The notes below the pieces were generated by a model. It worked only from the letters and a program-made list of their open reading frames with translations. It was not told the DNA's origin and ran no database searches. Of a stretch of 64,000 nucleotides of DNA, positions 1 to 6,730 are shown piece by piece. Both the position numbers and the translations under genes were made by a program. The DNA comes from Pseudomonas saliphila (GTDB taxonomy: Bacteria > Pseudomonadota > Gammaproteobacteria > Pseudomonadales > Pseudomonadaceae), in assembly GCF_008638345.1 (NCBI RefSeq), contig NZ_VTVA01000007.1, forward strand, positions 1 to 64,000, given 5' to 3'. Position 1 is the first letter of the stretch, and every line of letters begins with the position of its first letter.

Positions 1-30
1 TCAGATTTGAACCGTCGTTGACAGTACTGC

Positions 31-348
31 TCAGAAGACATATCCCTCGATGATCCTGAACAGGTCCTCAATAACCATTTCACAGGTCGTTTCGCTATCC
101 TTGATGCAGGCCAACGGCGTCTTGCCGTCCAAACGTGACGTTGGCTTTTGCAAGTACTCCCTAGCTGCATCAGGGCTCCCAAAGACCAAGAGTGCCAGGG
201 CCAGGGTTTCAGTCGTCTGCCAATCTGTTAGCAAGCCGTCTGTGAATCCAAGCTCCAGTCCATTTTGCTTTTTTGGTACGCGGCTTATAGCGTGTTGAAA
301 TTCGGCTAGACGTGCCGCCGGTAAACCATCACGAATGTTCATTCTCAC
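31..348 (-). CDS. DUF2384 (MbcA/ParS/Xre-type) antitoxin-like protein
   Basis: About 105 residues. The C-terminal half fits the Xre/MbcA/ParS toxin-binding domain: an LALLVFGSPDAAREYL helix, then the LDGKTPLACI turn and a final helix ending in RIIEGYVF. In this family the domain binds a partner toxin, usually a RES-type NAD-degrading enzyme, but no RES gene is in the window. The N-terminal part is short and no complete HTH is visible. A GTG at 348 lies 6 nt after AGAGG and is preferred over the ATG at 354, which abuts that site. It follows a DUF6957-like gene by about 50 bp and is probably cotranscribed with it. The family call is good; the antitoxin role is inferred. Confidence 0.6.
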   Translation of the reverse strand: MRMNIRDGLPAARLAEFQHAISRVPKKQNGLELGFTDGLLTDWQTTETLALALLVFGSPDAAREYLQKPTSRLDGKTPLACIKDSETTCEMVIEDLFRIIEGYVF

Positions 349-402
349 AGACATCCTCTTGCGGCGGGTGCCGGTGACAGAAGGATCGTCACCGGCTCAT
401 GC

Positions 403-816
403 TCAGAATATGCTCATGATCGCGTTCATAGAGGTGGTTTTGCGCTTCCCTTCACCCACCAGAATGTAAACGGTGTTTCTGGTTTCAAAAAAACAGGGGG
501 GAGTAAATTTGGTCAATGGTGTGGTCCTAACCCAGTTGCCCGGCTCGAAACGCCGACTGCTGTCGTACATGACGTGATGCGCATACACCATCACAGGTTT
601 GAGATTCCGCGTCTCTAGATCCTTGATGATTTTGTCGTCCACATCCAGGTCAGCCCAAATCCAGTCGCGTACGATGCAATAGGGCATGCACTTAGCAAAG
701 GCTTGCCCCTGTTCTTTAGCCTCTTCCAGCGTGAAGATGCCGCCCTGCATGGGTTCGCCTTCACCGTATAGTAGGTCAGTCATTTCTTTTAGATCAGTCA
801 TATCAGGTTCCGTCAT
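403..816 (-). CDS. DUF6957-like hypothetical protein
   Basis: About 137 residues from the ATG at 816, which has AAGG 5 nt upstream. The reading frame is open to an ATG at 906, but the extra N-terminus has no clear ribosome site. The C-terminal part contains VRDWIWADLDVD, VYAHHVMYDSSRRFEPGNWV and FETRNTVYILVGEGKRKT. I associate this pattern with DUF6957, a Pseudomonas family of unknown function; that assignment is from memory of the family. No signal peptide or membrane segment is seen. It sits directly upstream of the DUF2384 gene on the same strand, so it could be the partner of that antitoxin-like protein. Function unknown. Confidence 0.55.
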   Translation of the reverse strand: MTEPDMTDLKEMTDLLYGEGEPMQGGIFTLEEAKEQGQAFAKCMPYCIVRDWIWADLDVDDKIIKDLETRNLKPVMVYAHHVMYDSSRRFEPGNWVRTTPLTKFTPPCFFETRNTVYILVGEGKRKTTSMNAIMSIF

Positions 817-910
817 GTATGCCTTGGCTATCGGTGGGAGTATGGAAGAGCCAATGGCTGTATGTATAGCCAGTATTTTTACCAGCATGACTTCGATGCT
901 TGTCAATCAA

Positions 911-1023
911 CCGAGCAGGATTTGAACAGGCCATTAAAGGCCAGATGCTCAGCCACGCCGGGTCTCTGGGTCCAGGGCTTGCATCGCAAGCCCTGATTAC
1001 CAGATGACCTACGGCGGGCTCGG
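911..1023 (-). other. tRNA-like sequence, possibly a degenerate or pseudo-tRNA
   Basis: Read on the minus strand, CCGAGC (1018-1023) can pair with GCTCGG (911-916) as an acceptor stem. The 3' half has a T-loop-like GTTCAAATCC just before the closing arm, and there is a D-arm-like AGGTCATCTGGTAATC near the 5' end. The interior contains a perfect 10-bp hairpin with a 3-nt loop (973-995) and a second GGCC/GGCC hairpin (929-942). The total length of about 113 nt and the poor T-stem pairing do not fit a normal tRNA. It could be a fused pseudo-tRNA or an attachment-site relic of the neighbouring element. Confidence 0.25.
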
Positions 1024-1938
1024 CAGCCAGTAACTGCTGGTGGGCCCGGGGCCTTGATCCTTGGCGAAGGTTTGCCACTCGGGTAGCTGGCTAAACGCCC
1101 TTTGACGATTGCTGGCAGCCGCGCTCATTACGTCAGCTTGTTTAATGGTTAATGCAATCGGCATCAAAGGCCTTTGTTGTTTGGGGCGAAGCATCCAGTC
1201 AAACAGGTAGCGCAATGCATTGGCTCCGTCAGGCCATTGCGTGTCGAGCTGAGCCAGCGCTGGTAATGCCAGTTCCAGCCCCAGTAACTCATGGCTGACC
1301 AGATAACCCGTTTCGGTTCGGCGACCGTCCGGATGAATGCTACGGACCTTGCCTAAGTCATGCAGCAGCCCGGCAACCGCCGCTAGCCAGCGTTCATGTT
1401 CAGCAAAGCAGCCGCTCACTGCATATACCGATTTCGCGACTTCCAGGCTGTGTTCTGCCAACCCACCGGGATAACAGTGGTGGTGGCTGGCACTGGCGGG
1501 AAGATTGAAAAAAGCGCAGCCAATAGCAGGTTCCCCCAAAACCTGATAGACAAAACTCTTCAGGGATGGATAGGGACAGGACTTCAGCCATTGCTCAACC
1601 CTCATCACAGACTCCATCGAGCTGACCCGGCTGACGGGCAGGTGACATAACGATTTGAAGCTCTGCGGTGCCATTACCTGACTATCCTTGCCCAGCAGAA
1701 AACTGCCGTGTCTGGTGGCCTGCATGCTGACGGCAACCAAACCGTTAGACGGCCACCTCGCAGGGTGGTCTTCCAGGTCCAGCAGTACCTCATGGCAGCC
1801 GAACAGATTTTCTAAAACAAGAAAAATGGCTGATTTCAACGGTAACACCTGATAAGCCTGTTGTGGTACCAGACAACCTGTCAGCCAAAACGTCTCCAAA
1901 TTCTGACCATGAATAACAGGAGGCATAGATTGATTCAT
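1009..1938 (-). CDS. HD-domain protein, MOBH/TraI_2-like
   Basis: 309 residues. The central region has the pattern SHHHCYPGGLAEHSLEVA (about 151-168), GLLHDLGKV (190-198) and LVSHELLG (213-220), i.e. the histidines and HD dyad of metal-dependent HD hydrolases. The HHH-GGL-H arrangement is shared with TraI_2/MOBH relaxases and YhaM-type exonucleases. At 309 residues it is shorter than typical MOBH relaxases and has no recognisable extra C-terminal domain. Its ATG overlaps the stop of the preceding small gene (TGATGA), so the two are translationally coupled downstream of the integrase. It may be a mini-relaxase or a nuclease of the element; sequence alone does not decide. Confidence 0.6.
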   Translation of the reverse strand: MNQSMPPVIHGQNLETFWLTGCLVPQQAYQVLPLKSAIFLVLENLFGCHEVLLDLEDHPARWPSNGLVAVSMQATRHGSFLLGKDSQVMAPQSFKSLCHLPVSRVSSMESVMRVEQWLKSCPYPSLKSFVYQVLGEPAIGCAFFNLPASASHHHCYPGGLAEHSLEVAKSVYAVSGCFAEHERWLAAVAGLLHDLGKVRSIHPDGRRTETGYLVSHELLGLELALPALAQLDTQWPDGANALRYLFDWMLRPKQQRPLMPIALTIKQADVMSAAASNRQRAFSQLPEWQTFAKDQGPGPTSSYWLPSPP

Positions 1939-2183
1939 CAGGCAGCCCCCCAGCGTTCCATGGTGCTTTTCAGGTGTACCAGCAGGTAAGGCAAAACGGC
2001 TTTGTCACATTCCTCTTCCAGCTGAGGCAGTGCTTCCTTAACCCAGGTTTCCAGGGCATCCAGGTTGGAAGTCTCGTGGCCACGTCCGATCAGAAAGACC
2101 AGCGCATCGCCATCAGGGATGCGCAAAGCGACCTGAATGGCACTGGCAAGGCGGCGGCAAGTGCGATGCGATACGTTAAGCAT
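1938..2183 (-). CDS. Small hypothetical protein of the integrase operon
   Basis: 81 residues starting MLNVSHRTCRRLASA. The ATG at 2183 is 7 nt after an AGGAG inside the end of the integrase gene, so it starts 8 nt before the integrase stop. The other ATG, 6 nt further upstream, is too close to that ribosome site. The sequence is acidic in its C-terminal half, with no membrane segment or known motif that I recognise. It is sandwiched between integrase and HD protein with overlaps on both sides, which argues that it is a real part of the element. Function unknown. Confidence 0.55.
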   Translation of the reverse strand: MLNVSHRTCRRLASAIQVALRIPDGDALVFLIGRGHETSNLDALETWVKEALPQLEEECDKAVLPYLLVHLKSTMERWGAA

Positions 2184-3381
2184 GTTCATTCTCCTGAACT
2201 TCGGTCTGGCTGTCCTGGTGAAACTCATTCATTAACAAACGCTCCATCGCCGAGCCGTCACGGCGAGTCAGATTGGGTACATAACGGGAATACACACGGA
2301 ACAGCATTTCGGTCGTGGTATGCCCCATCTGCCGTGCGATCCACTCGGGAGCCTCGCCTGAAGCCAGCCAAAGTGTCGCCGCGGTATGCCGGGTCTGATA
2401 GGGCCTGCGTTTTCTGAGACCTAGATGGCGTAATAGCGGATACCAAACCCTCTGGGTGATATTGCGATGCGCCATCGGCTTGCCATTTCGTGTACAGAAC
2501 ACATATTCGAACTCGCCGGTAGCTTGCCGTTGTGATTGCAATGCCTCAAAGACTGGCCCAGACATATCGATGGTGCGGAACGAGCCATCATTCTTGGTGT
2601 AAACCAATTCGTCTTTGACCAGCGCTTGGCGAACCAGGATCTGCCGTCGTTCAAAATCAACGTATTGCCATTGCAGGCCGTCAATTTCACCGGTACGCAT
2701 TCCGGTCAGAAATCGCACGGTGTAGTAATTCTTGAAGTCGGGCCGGATTGTTTCAAGAATCTGCTTCACTTCATCGAAGGTGAAGGGCGCAACATCCGTC
2801 CGTGGTACCTTTATGGATTTGATGCCTAGATAAGGTGAGGTAAACTCGAAGCGGTCGGCTGCTTCATTAAGGATCATGCGCAAAGGCGTCATGATATGGT
2901 TGATTCGCTCTGCTGAGAGGGGTTTGTCTTTTCCGTTTCTGACTTTGGCGAGCTGGGACCGGAATGACAAAATCTCTGCTTTGGTGATGGAGCCGACCCC
3001 CTTTTCACCGAACGCTGGTTTTAAATGGGCGCGCAAGGTGGTTGCCACCGTGTCGATGTGCGAGCGCCGCCACTGAGCCTGCATCTCCGCAAACCAGGTA
3101 TCGGCGAAATCGCTGAATAGCGGTGTTGCGTGTTGCTTTACAGGCGCCCTGATCGCATCCGCCTCGCTAAACTTGCGCGCATTGCTACTACCTGGAAAGT
3201 ACCGGGCATACTCGAACGAGCCAAGGGTAATCTCGGCCTCAATTTTTTTCAGGATAGTCTCAAGCTTGCGTCGGTTGGCCGGTGTGTCATCCAGCGCTGT
3301 TTGCTCGCGACAACGCTTGCTCCTGTAGCGGAAGTCGAAGAACAGCTTTCCCGTCTCCGGCCGGGTAACAATCCTACCCAT
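2176..3381 (-). CDS. Tyrosine recombinase (phage-type integrase)
   Basis: 401 residues from the ATG at 3381, which has GGAGGG 8-9 nt upstream. The N-terminus (MGRIVTRPETGKLFFDFRYR) fits the arm-type DNA-binding domain of integrases, followed by a SAM-like core-binding region (about 85-185). The catalytic residues are visible: Arg229 in TGMRTGE, Arg331 in YQTRHT, His354 in MGHT and the nucleophile Tyr364 in RVYSRY. It should catalyse integration and excision of the element. It overlaps the excisionase-like gene upstream by 8 bp and the small gene downstream by 8 bp, forming a compact operon. Intact by all visible criteria. Confidence 0.9.
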   Translation of the reverse strand: MGRIVTRPETGKLFFDFRYRSKRCREQTALDDTPANRRKLETILKKIEAEITLGSFEYARYFPGSSNARKFSEADAIRAPVKQHATPLFSDFADTWFAEMQAQWRRSHIDTVATTLRAHLKPAFGEKGVGSITKAEILSFRSQLAKVRNGKDKPLSAERINHIMTPLRMILNEAADRFEFTSPYLGIKSIKVPRTDVAPFTFDEVKQILETIRPDFKNYYTVRFLTGMRTGEIDGLQWQYVDFERRQILVRQALVKDELVYTKNDGSFRTIDMSGPVFEALQSQRQATGEFEYVFCTRNGKPMAHRNITQRVWYPLLRHLGLRKRRPYQTRHTAATLWLASGEAPEWIARQMGHTTTEMLFRVYSRYVPNLTRRDGSAMERLLMNEFHQDSQTEVQENEHA

Positions 3382-3610
3382 GACACATCCCTCCACGTGC
3401 CATCGGCACGGCAAGGCCGTTCGCATTCGAATGTCCGCCCATGTCTCGCTCTATTGCGTCCCAGATATACAGAATTTTGCGTCCGCCGAATGGGCGGATG
3501 TAATGAGTGCCCTCCAGCAGAACGCTGTCCTTGAACCGCTCGCGGATGGTTCTGGCGTCGTACTTGATACGGGCGGCTAGCTCGTCGGTAGTCAAATATT
3601 GAGTGCTCAC
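3374..3610 (-). CDS. Excisionase-like HTH protein
   Basis: 78 residues from a GTG at 3610, which has AAGGAG 7 nt upstream; an ATG at 3631 has no such site. The sequence LTTDELAARIKYDARTIRER forms a helix-turn-helix, followed by FGGRKILYIWDAIERDM, the usual wing and tail of excisionase/AlpA-like proteins. Its stop lies inside the integrase start, so it is translated just ahead of it. It probably acts as directionality factor for the integrase or as a local transcription factor. Assignment rests on size, fold pattern and position. Confidence 0.65.
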   Translation of the reverse strand: MSTQYLTTDELAARIKYDARTIRERFKDSVLLEGTHYIRPFGGRKILYIWDAIERDMGGHSNANGLAVPMARGGMCHG

Positions 3611-3632
3611 AGGTGTTCTCCTTAGCTTCAAA

Positions 3633-3650
3633 TGTAGCTATTTGGCTACA
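3633..3650. promoter_or_regulatory. Palindromic operator candidate
   Basis: TGTAGC-6 nt-GCTACA is a perfect inverted repeat just upstream of the excisionase/integrase operon start and within the divergent region shared with the HTH regulator at 3746. This is where a Cro/CI-like repressor of the element would bind. No -10/-35 pair was assigned with confidence. Confidence 0.4.
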
Positions 3651-3745
3651 TATATCAACTTATAGCTTCGCCAGGTGATGTGTGCAAGCTTTTTTTGAAG
3701 CGTATTGCTAACATTTGCAAATTACTGGTAACGGTTGTAGTCAAT

Positions 3746-3988
3746 ATGCTTCGTTTCAAGATCAAAGAAATGATCGCTCGCAGGGAGTTTGAGGAGGGGC
3801 GGCGCATCACCATCGCAGAGGTTGCGAAGGGCGCTGGGATCCACCGGGTGACGTTATCGAAGATGATCAACCGGCGCGGATTCAGCACCAGTACAGATCA
3901 CATTGACGGGCTGTGCCGGTACTTTGACTGCAAGGTTGAGGATCTGGTTGAATACGTGCCGGACGAGCTGGTCCGGGAGGCCGATTAG
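3746..3988 (+). CDS. Small Xre/Cro-type HTH regulator
   Basis: 80 residues from the ATG at 3746. The frame is open upstream, but the added N-terminus is hydrophobic and does not fit the family. ITIAEVAKGAGIHRVTLSKMI is a canonical helix-turn-helix, and CRYFDCKVEDLVEYVP is the C-terminal pattern common in small Cro/CI proteins. It is divergent from the excisionase/integrase operon and likely represses it. The upstream ribosome site is weak. Confidence 0.75.
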   Translation: MLRFKIKEMIARREFEEGRRITIAEVAKGAGIHRVTLSKMINRRGFSTSTDHIDGLCRYFDCKVEDLVEYVPDELVREAD

Positions 3989-4126
3989 ATCGGTAGTCAG
4001 TTAAGAGTTGATGTTAGGGCTTTCAGAGTGTTGACACGCTTGGGTGATGTTGGAAGCACTGCAGAATGTGATGCTGGCCAGTGATTTTGCCACACGCCTC
4101 TGACTCAAAAATCGATAGGGAATAGC

Positions 4127-4914
4127 TACTTTACTGCGTCCGGTAAAGCGTCGTTCTCACATCGCATCATCGTCATCACGACCAACAACTGGAGCGAGCA
4201 CGCCAAGGCGACTTGCAGGGGTAGTAGCTCCAGTCAGCAAGATTGATCTGCAAGCGCTGGAATACAGCCAGAATGACTGGACAAGGTACCAATGAAGGAA
4301 AAGAAGCAGCTCAGGGATCACTAGCAGTCGACCTTGAACGCTGTCTCAGTTGGGCTCAAATCAGCAGGCCGGGGCAAGCTGATCATGGCTTGTGGTACCG
4401 GCAAAACCTATACCAGCCTGAAGATCGCGGAACGCTTGGCAGGCAAGGGCAAGGGCAAGGGCAAGCGCGTGCTGTTTTTGGTGCCGAGCCTTTCGCTGTT
4501 GTTCCAGACCCTGGCTGAATGGACGCAGGAGAGCGACATCCCGCTCCACGGTTTTGCCGCCTGTTCTGATAGCGACATGGGCAAAAAGCGCAAGCAAGGG
4601 GACGATGCGATCCAGGTCTTTAACCCGGCCACCACCAAAGCAGACCGGCTCGCCGCGGAGATCCTCAAGCGCCACGATAACGAGCATATGAGCGTGGTGT
4701 TCTCTATTATCACTCCATCAACGTGATCAGCCGCGCCCAGCATGAACACGAGTTGGCAGCTTTCGATCTGATCGTTTGTGACGAGGCGCACCGCACAACG
4801 GGCGCAACCTTTTGTGAGGATGACGAAAGCACCTTCGTACGTGTTCACGATGAGGACTACATTCGTGCTGCGAAGTGCATGTAGATGACGGCCATACCGC
4901 GTACCAGCGATAAA
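4127..4914 (+). pseudogene. Decayed DEAD/DEAH helicase, restriction-enzyme type
   Basis: Translated pieces in different frames match the predicted-helicase/restriction family. YFTASGKASFSHRIIVITTN begins near 4127, followed by NWSEHAKA. A segment ending DWTRYQ stops at TGA 4293-4295. The next piece is broken by TAG 4322-4324 before NAVSVGLKSAGRGKLIMACG, which leads into Walker A (MACGTGKT). A one-base loss near 4711 shifts VVFS-YHSINVISRAQ out of frame. The DEAH box appears as VCDEAHRTTGA. TAG 4882-4884 replaces a Tyr codon just before MTAIPR (normally MTATPR). The C-terminal half is missing. This is a non-functional relic of a defence-type gene beside the integrase. Confidence 0.75.
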
Positions 4915-5600
4915 AATGCCACGTTCGTTGATGGCGCTCTGCGTGTAACAGTCAGCGAGCAATGCGACTGTCAATGGCCATCTACTTTGGCCTACTTGAG
5001 GGTGATTCGGCACCACGATGTGCTATGACGCCGCGGAATGTTTCCGCAGCGGAAGTCGCTGCGAACCCATCAATGCAGCAAGCGCTAACGAGGGTGCGAA
5101 AAATCCCATCTTGAAAACATGGCTAAATGGTGCTGCTAAGGTGGTCATGAGCGTTTCCTAGGAATTTCTTATTTTTTTGATCAAGGGTAAGCGCCAAGAA
5201 CCCGCACTTGTTTTCCATAGTCAAGCCATACCACACTGACTACATCGCAACCACAACGAGAATGTCAGATCAGCACGGAGCTCAAACAATACTGTCAACA
5301 GTATGTAGCCGATTGGCGAGCATCCGGGCAGCTTCTAATTCCACGATAAACAACACGCATTGCTCTGGAACATCCTTTTCGCCATGACAGCTAAAGAAGC
5401 TGATTTTGATCGAGCGAACCACTTCCAGCACATTTACCCGATGCGTCTGAATCTTGACGCTAAACCGCTAACGCTTGTGCCGGGAAAAGGTGTCTTGAGC
5501 TCACAGGCGGCATTCCCTAACCGTCCCGGAGCTGGATTGGTGGACAGCGCGCCCTACCTAGCTATCTGATGTGATTGGGTCGAGTTTCACCTGTGCAAAC
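4915..5600. other. Intergenic region without a credible gene
   Basis: No open frame here has family resemblance or balanced composition. A 41-codon minus-strand frame (5023-5148, starting MTTLAAPFSHVFK) has AGGA 7 nt before its ATG and could be a gene fragment. A 69-codon plus-strand frame at 5360-5569 has no ribosome site. The base composition is more AT-rich than the flanking genes, consistent with the decayed edge of the mobile element. Confidence 0.4.
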
Positions 5601-6533
5601 TCAAGATTTACCGACCTTCGCATAAATTTTTGCGTGTGGCCCATTTACCTGTGATTGCCAGGCTTTTGGCGTCTCGTCGAAGTCGAACTCGGCATAGTCC
5701 ACAGTGATGTTTTCCGTGGTGGTGATATCCAGCAAGCGTTCCCAGATTTTGCGACGATCAGCCGGAGGGCGCTGACCGGTGCCGATGCATGAAAGCGTCC
5801 TGAACAGGAGGTCGGCGATGTCCAGGTTGAGTTGCCGTCCCGCACCGGTGCCTACTGTAACGATGCGTGCTCCCCACCGCGTTGCCTTCAGTGCATTTAG
5901 CATGGGCTGACCACACACCAGATCAAGCACTACGTCGTAACCTTCTCGCGCTTCGGCTTTGAGTGCCGCCACATCAGTTTCGTCGCCCTTGAGGCATACC
6001 GTCGCATCGGTAATTCCGCGCTCTTTCAAGCGCGCCAGAGCTGCTTCACTTCTGCCTGCGGCAACGACCTTGCCTGCTCCCAGATAACGGGCAAGCTGCA
6101 AGGCGATCTGCCCGAGCGTGCCGGTACCGCCGAGGATCAATACGGTCTCACCGGGCTGAATCTTTGCGGTTTCCAGCGGAATCAGCGCGCCGGTTGCGGC
6201 GATACCCATGGTAATGGCGGTGCGGTCATCGATATGGTCCGGCACATCCCAGACTTCTTCGGCAGGGACCAGTGTGCGTTCGGCCCAAGCGCCAAAAGGC
6301 AGTACAGAACGTTCGCCGAAGTACACTCGCTTGCCTTCCGCCGTGCGACCGACGCCCTCGCCCCGGATGACGCAGGGATAGGCTACGCCGAGTCGATACG
6401 CGCCGAGCACGTCCCAGCCGCCGAGGCCTGCAGTATCAACGTCGATCAGTATCGCGCCGTCCTGGGCTTCCGGTTCCTTGAAGTCCTGCATGACGGGGAG
6501 GGCGCCGCGTTCGGTAATGACAGCTGCTTTCAT
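5601..6533 (-). CDS. MDR-family zinc-independent alcohol dehydrogenase/quinone reductase
   Basis: 310 residues. The N-terminal GroES-like fold (about 1-120) is followed by a Rossmann domain with the NAD(P) motif VLILGGTGTLGQIALQLARY. The structural Cys cluster of zinc alcohol dehydrogenases is absent, which fits the quinone-oxidoreductase-like branch. AGGAGA lies 6 nt before the ATG. It is divergent from the YdeP-like molybdoenzyme, with about 200 bp of shared promoter containing direct repeats. It probably reduces an alpha,beta-unsaturated carbonyl or a quinone; the substrate is not predictable. Confidence 0.8.
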   Translation of the reverse strand: MKAAVITERGALPVMQDFKEPEAQDGAILIDVDTAGLGGWDVLGAYRLGVAYPCVIRGEGVGRTAEGKRVYFGERSVLPFGAWAERTLVPAEEVWDVPDHIDDRTAITMGIAATGALIPLETAKIQPGETVLILGGTGTLGQIALQLARYLGAGKVVAAGRSEAALARLKERGITDATVCLKGDETDVAALKAEAREGYDVVLDLVCGQPMLNALKATRWGARIVTVGTGAGRQLNLDIADLLFRTLSCIGTGQRPPADRRKIWERLLDITTTENITVDYAEFDFDETPKAWQSQVNGPHAKIYAKVGKS

Positions 6534-6601
6534 TGTTATCTCCTGTTGCTGACGGATGCGCGAGAGGGAGGCTCCGGCTGATGTCTGGCATGTATTGTGC
6601 G

Positions 6602-6641
6602 CTGTAGTAGGATTTCATTCTGTAGTAAGATTGATATTCTG
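6602..6641. promoter_or_regulatory. Direct repeats in divergent promoter
   Basis: CTGTAGTAGGATT at 6602 is repeated as CTGTAGTAAGATT at 6620, and a third CTGT follows at 6639, giving a spacing of 18-19 bp. The repeats lie between the MDR reductase and the YdeP-like gene. Such phased repeats are typical activator or repressor sites; the regulator is unknown. Confidence 0.35.
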
Positions 6642-6730
6642 TCAAAAGAACGGGGCGTGGCGAATGGAGGATATTTCTAAAGTCTCTTCGCGATACTCTG
6701 ACCCAAGCACCCGCACTTGGTGAATACTGG

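Noticed and set aside
803-1078. 91-codon minus-strand frame
   Set aside because: It crosses the tRNA-like hairpins and overlaps both neighbours without any family feature.
3989-4126. Search for attachment-site repeats near the HTH regulator
   Set aside because: No convincing direct repeat could be paired with the integrase end within the window.
4408-5016. 202-codon minus-strand frame
   Set aside because: Antisense to the helicase pseudogene, where motif order on the plus strand is clear.
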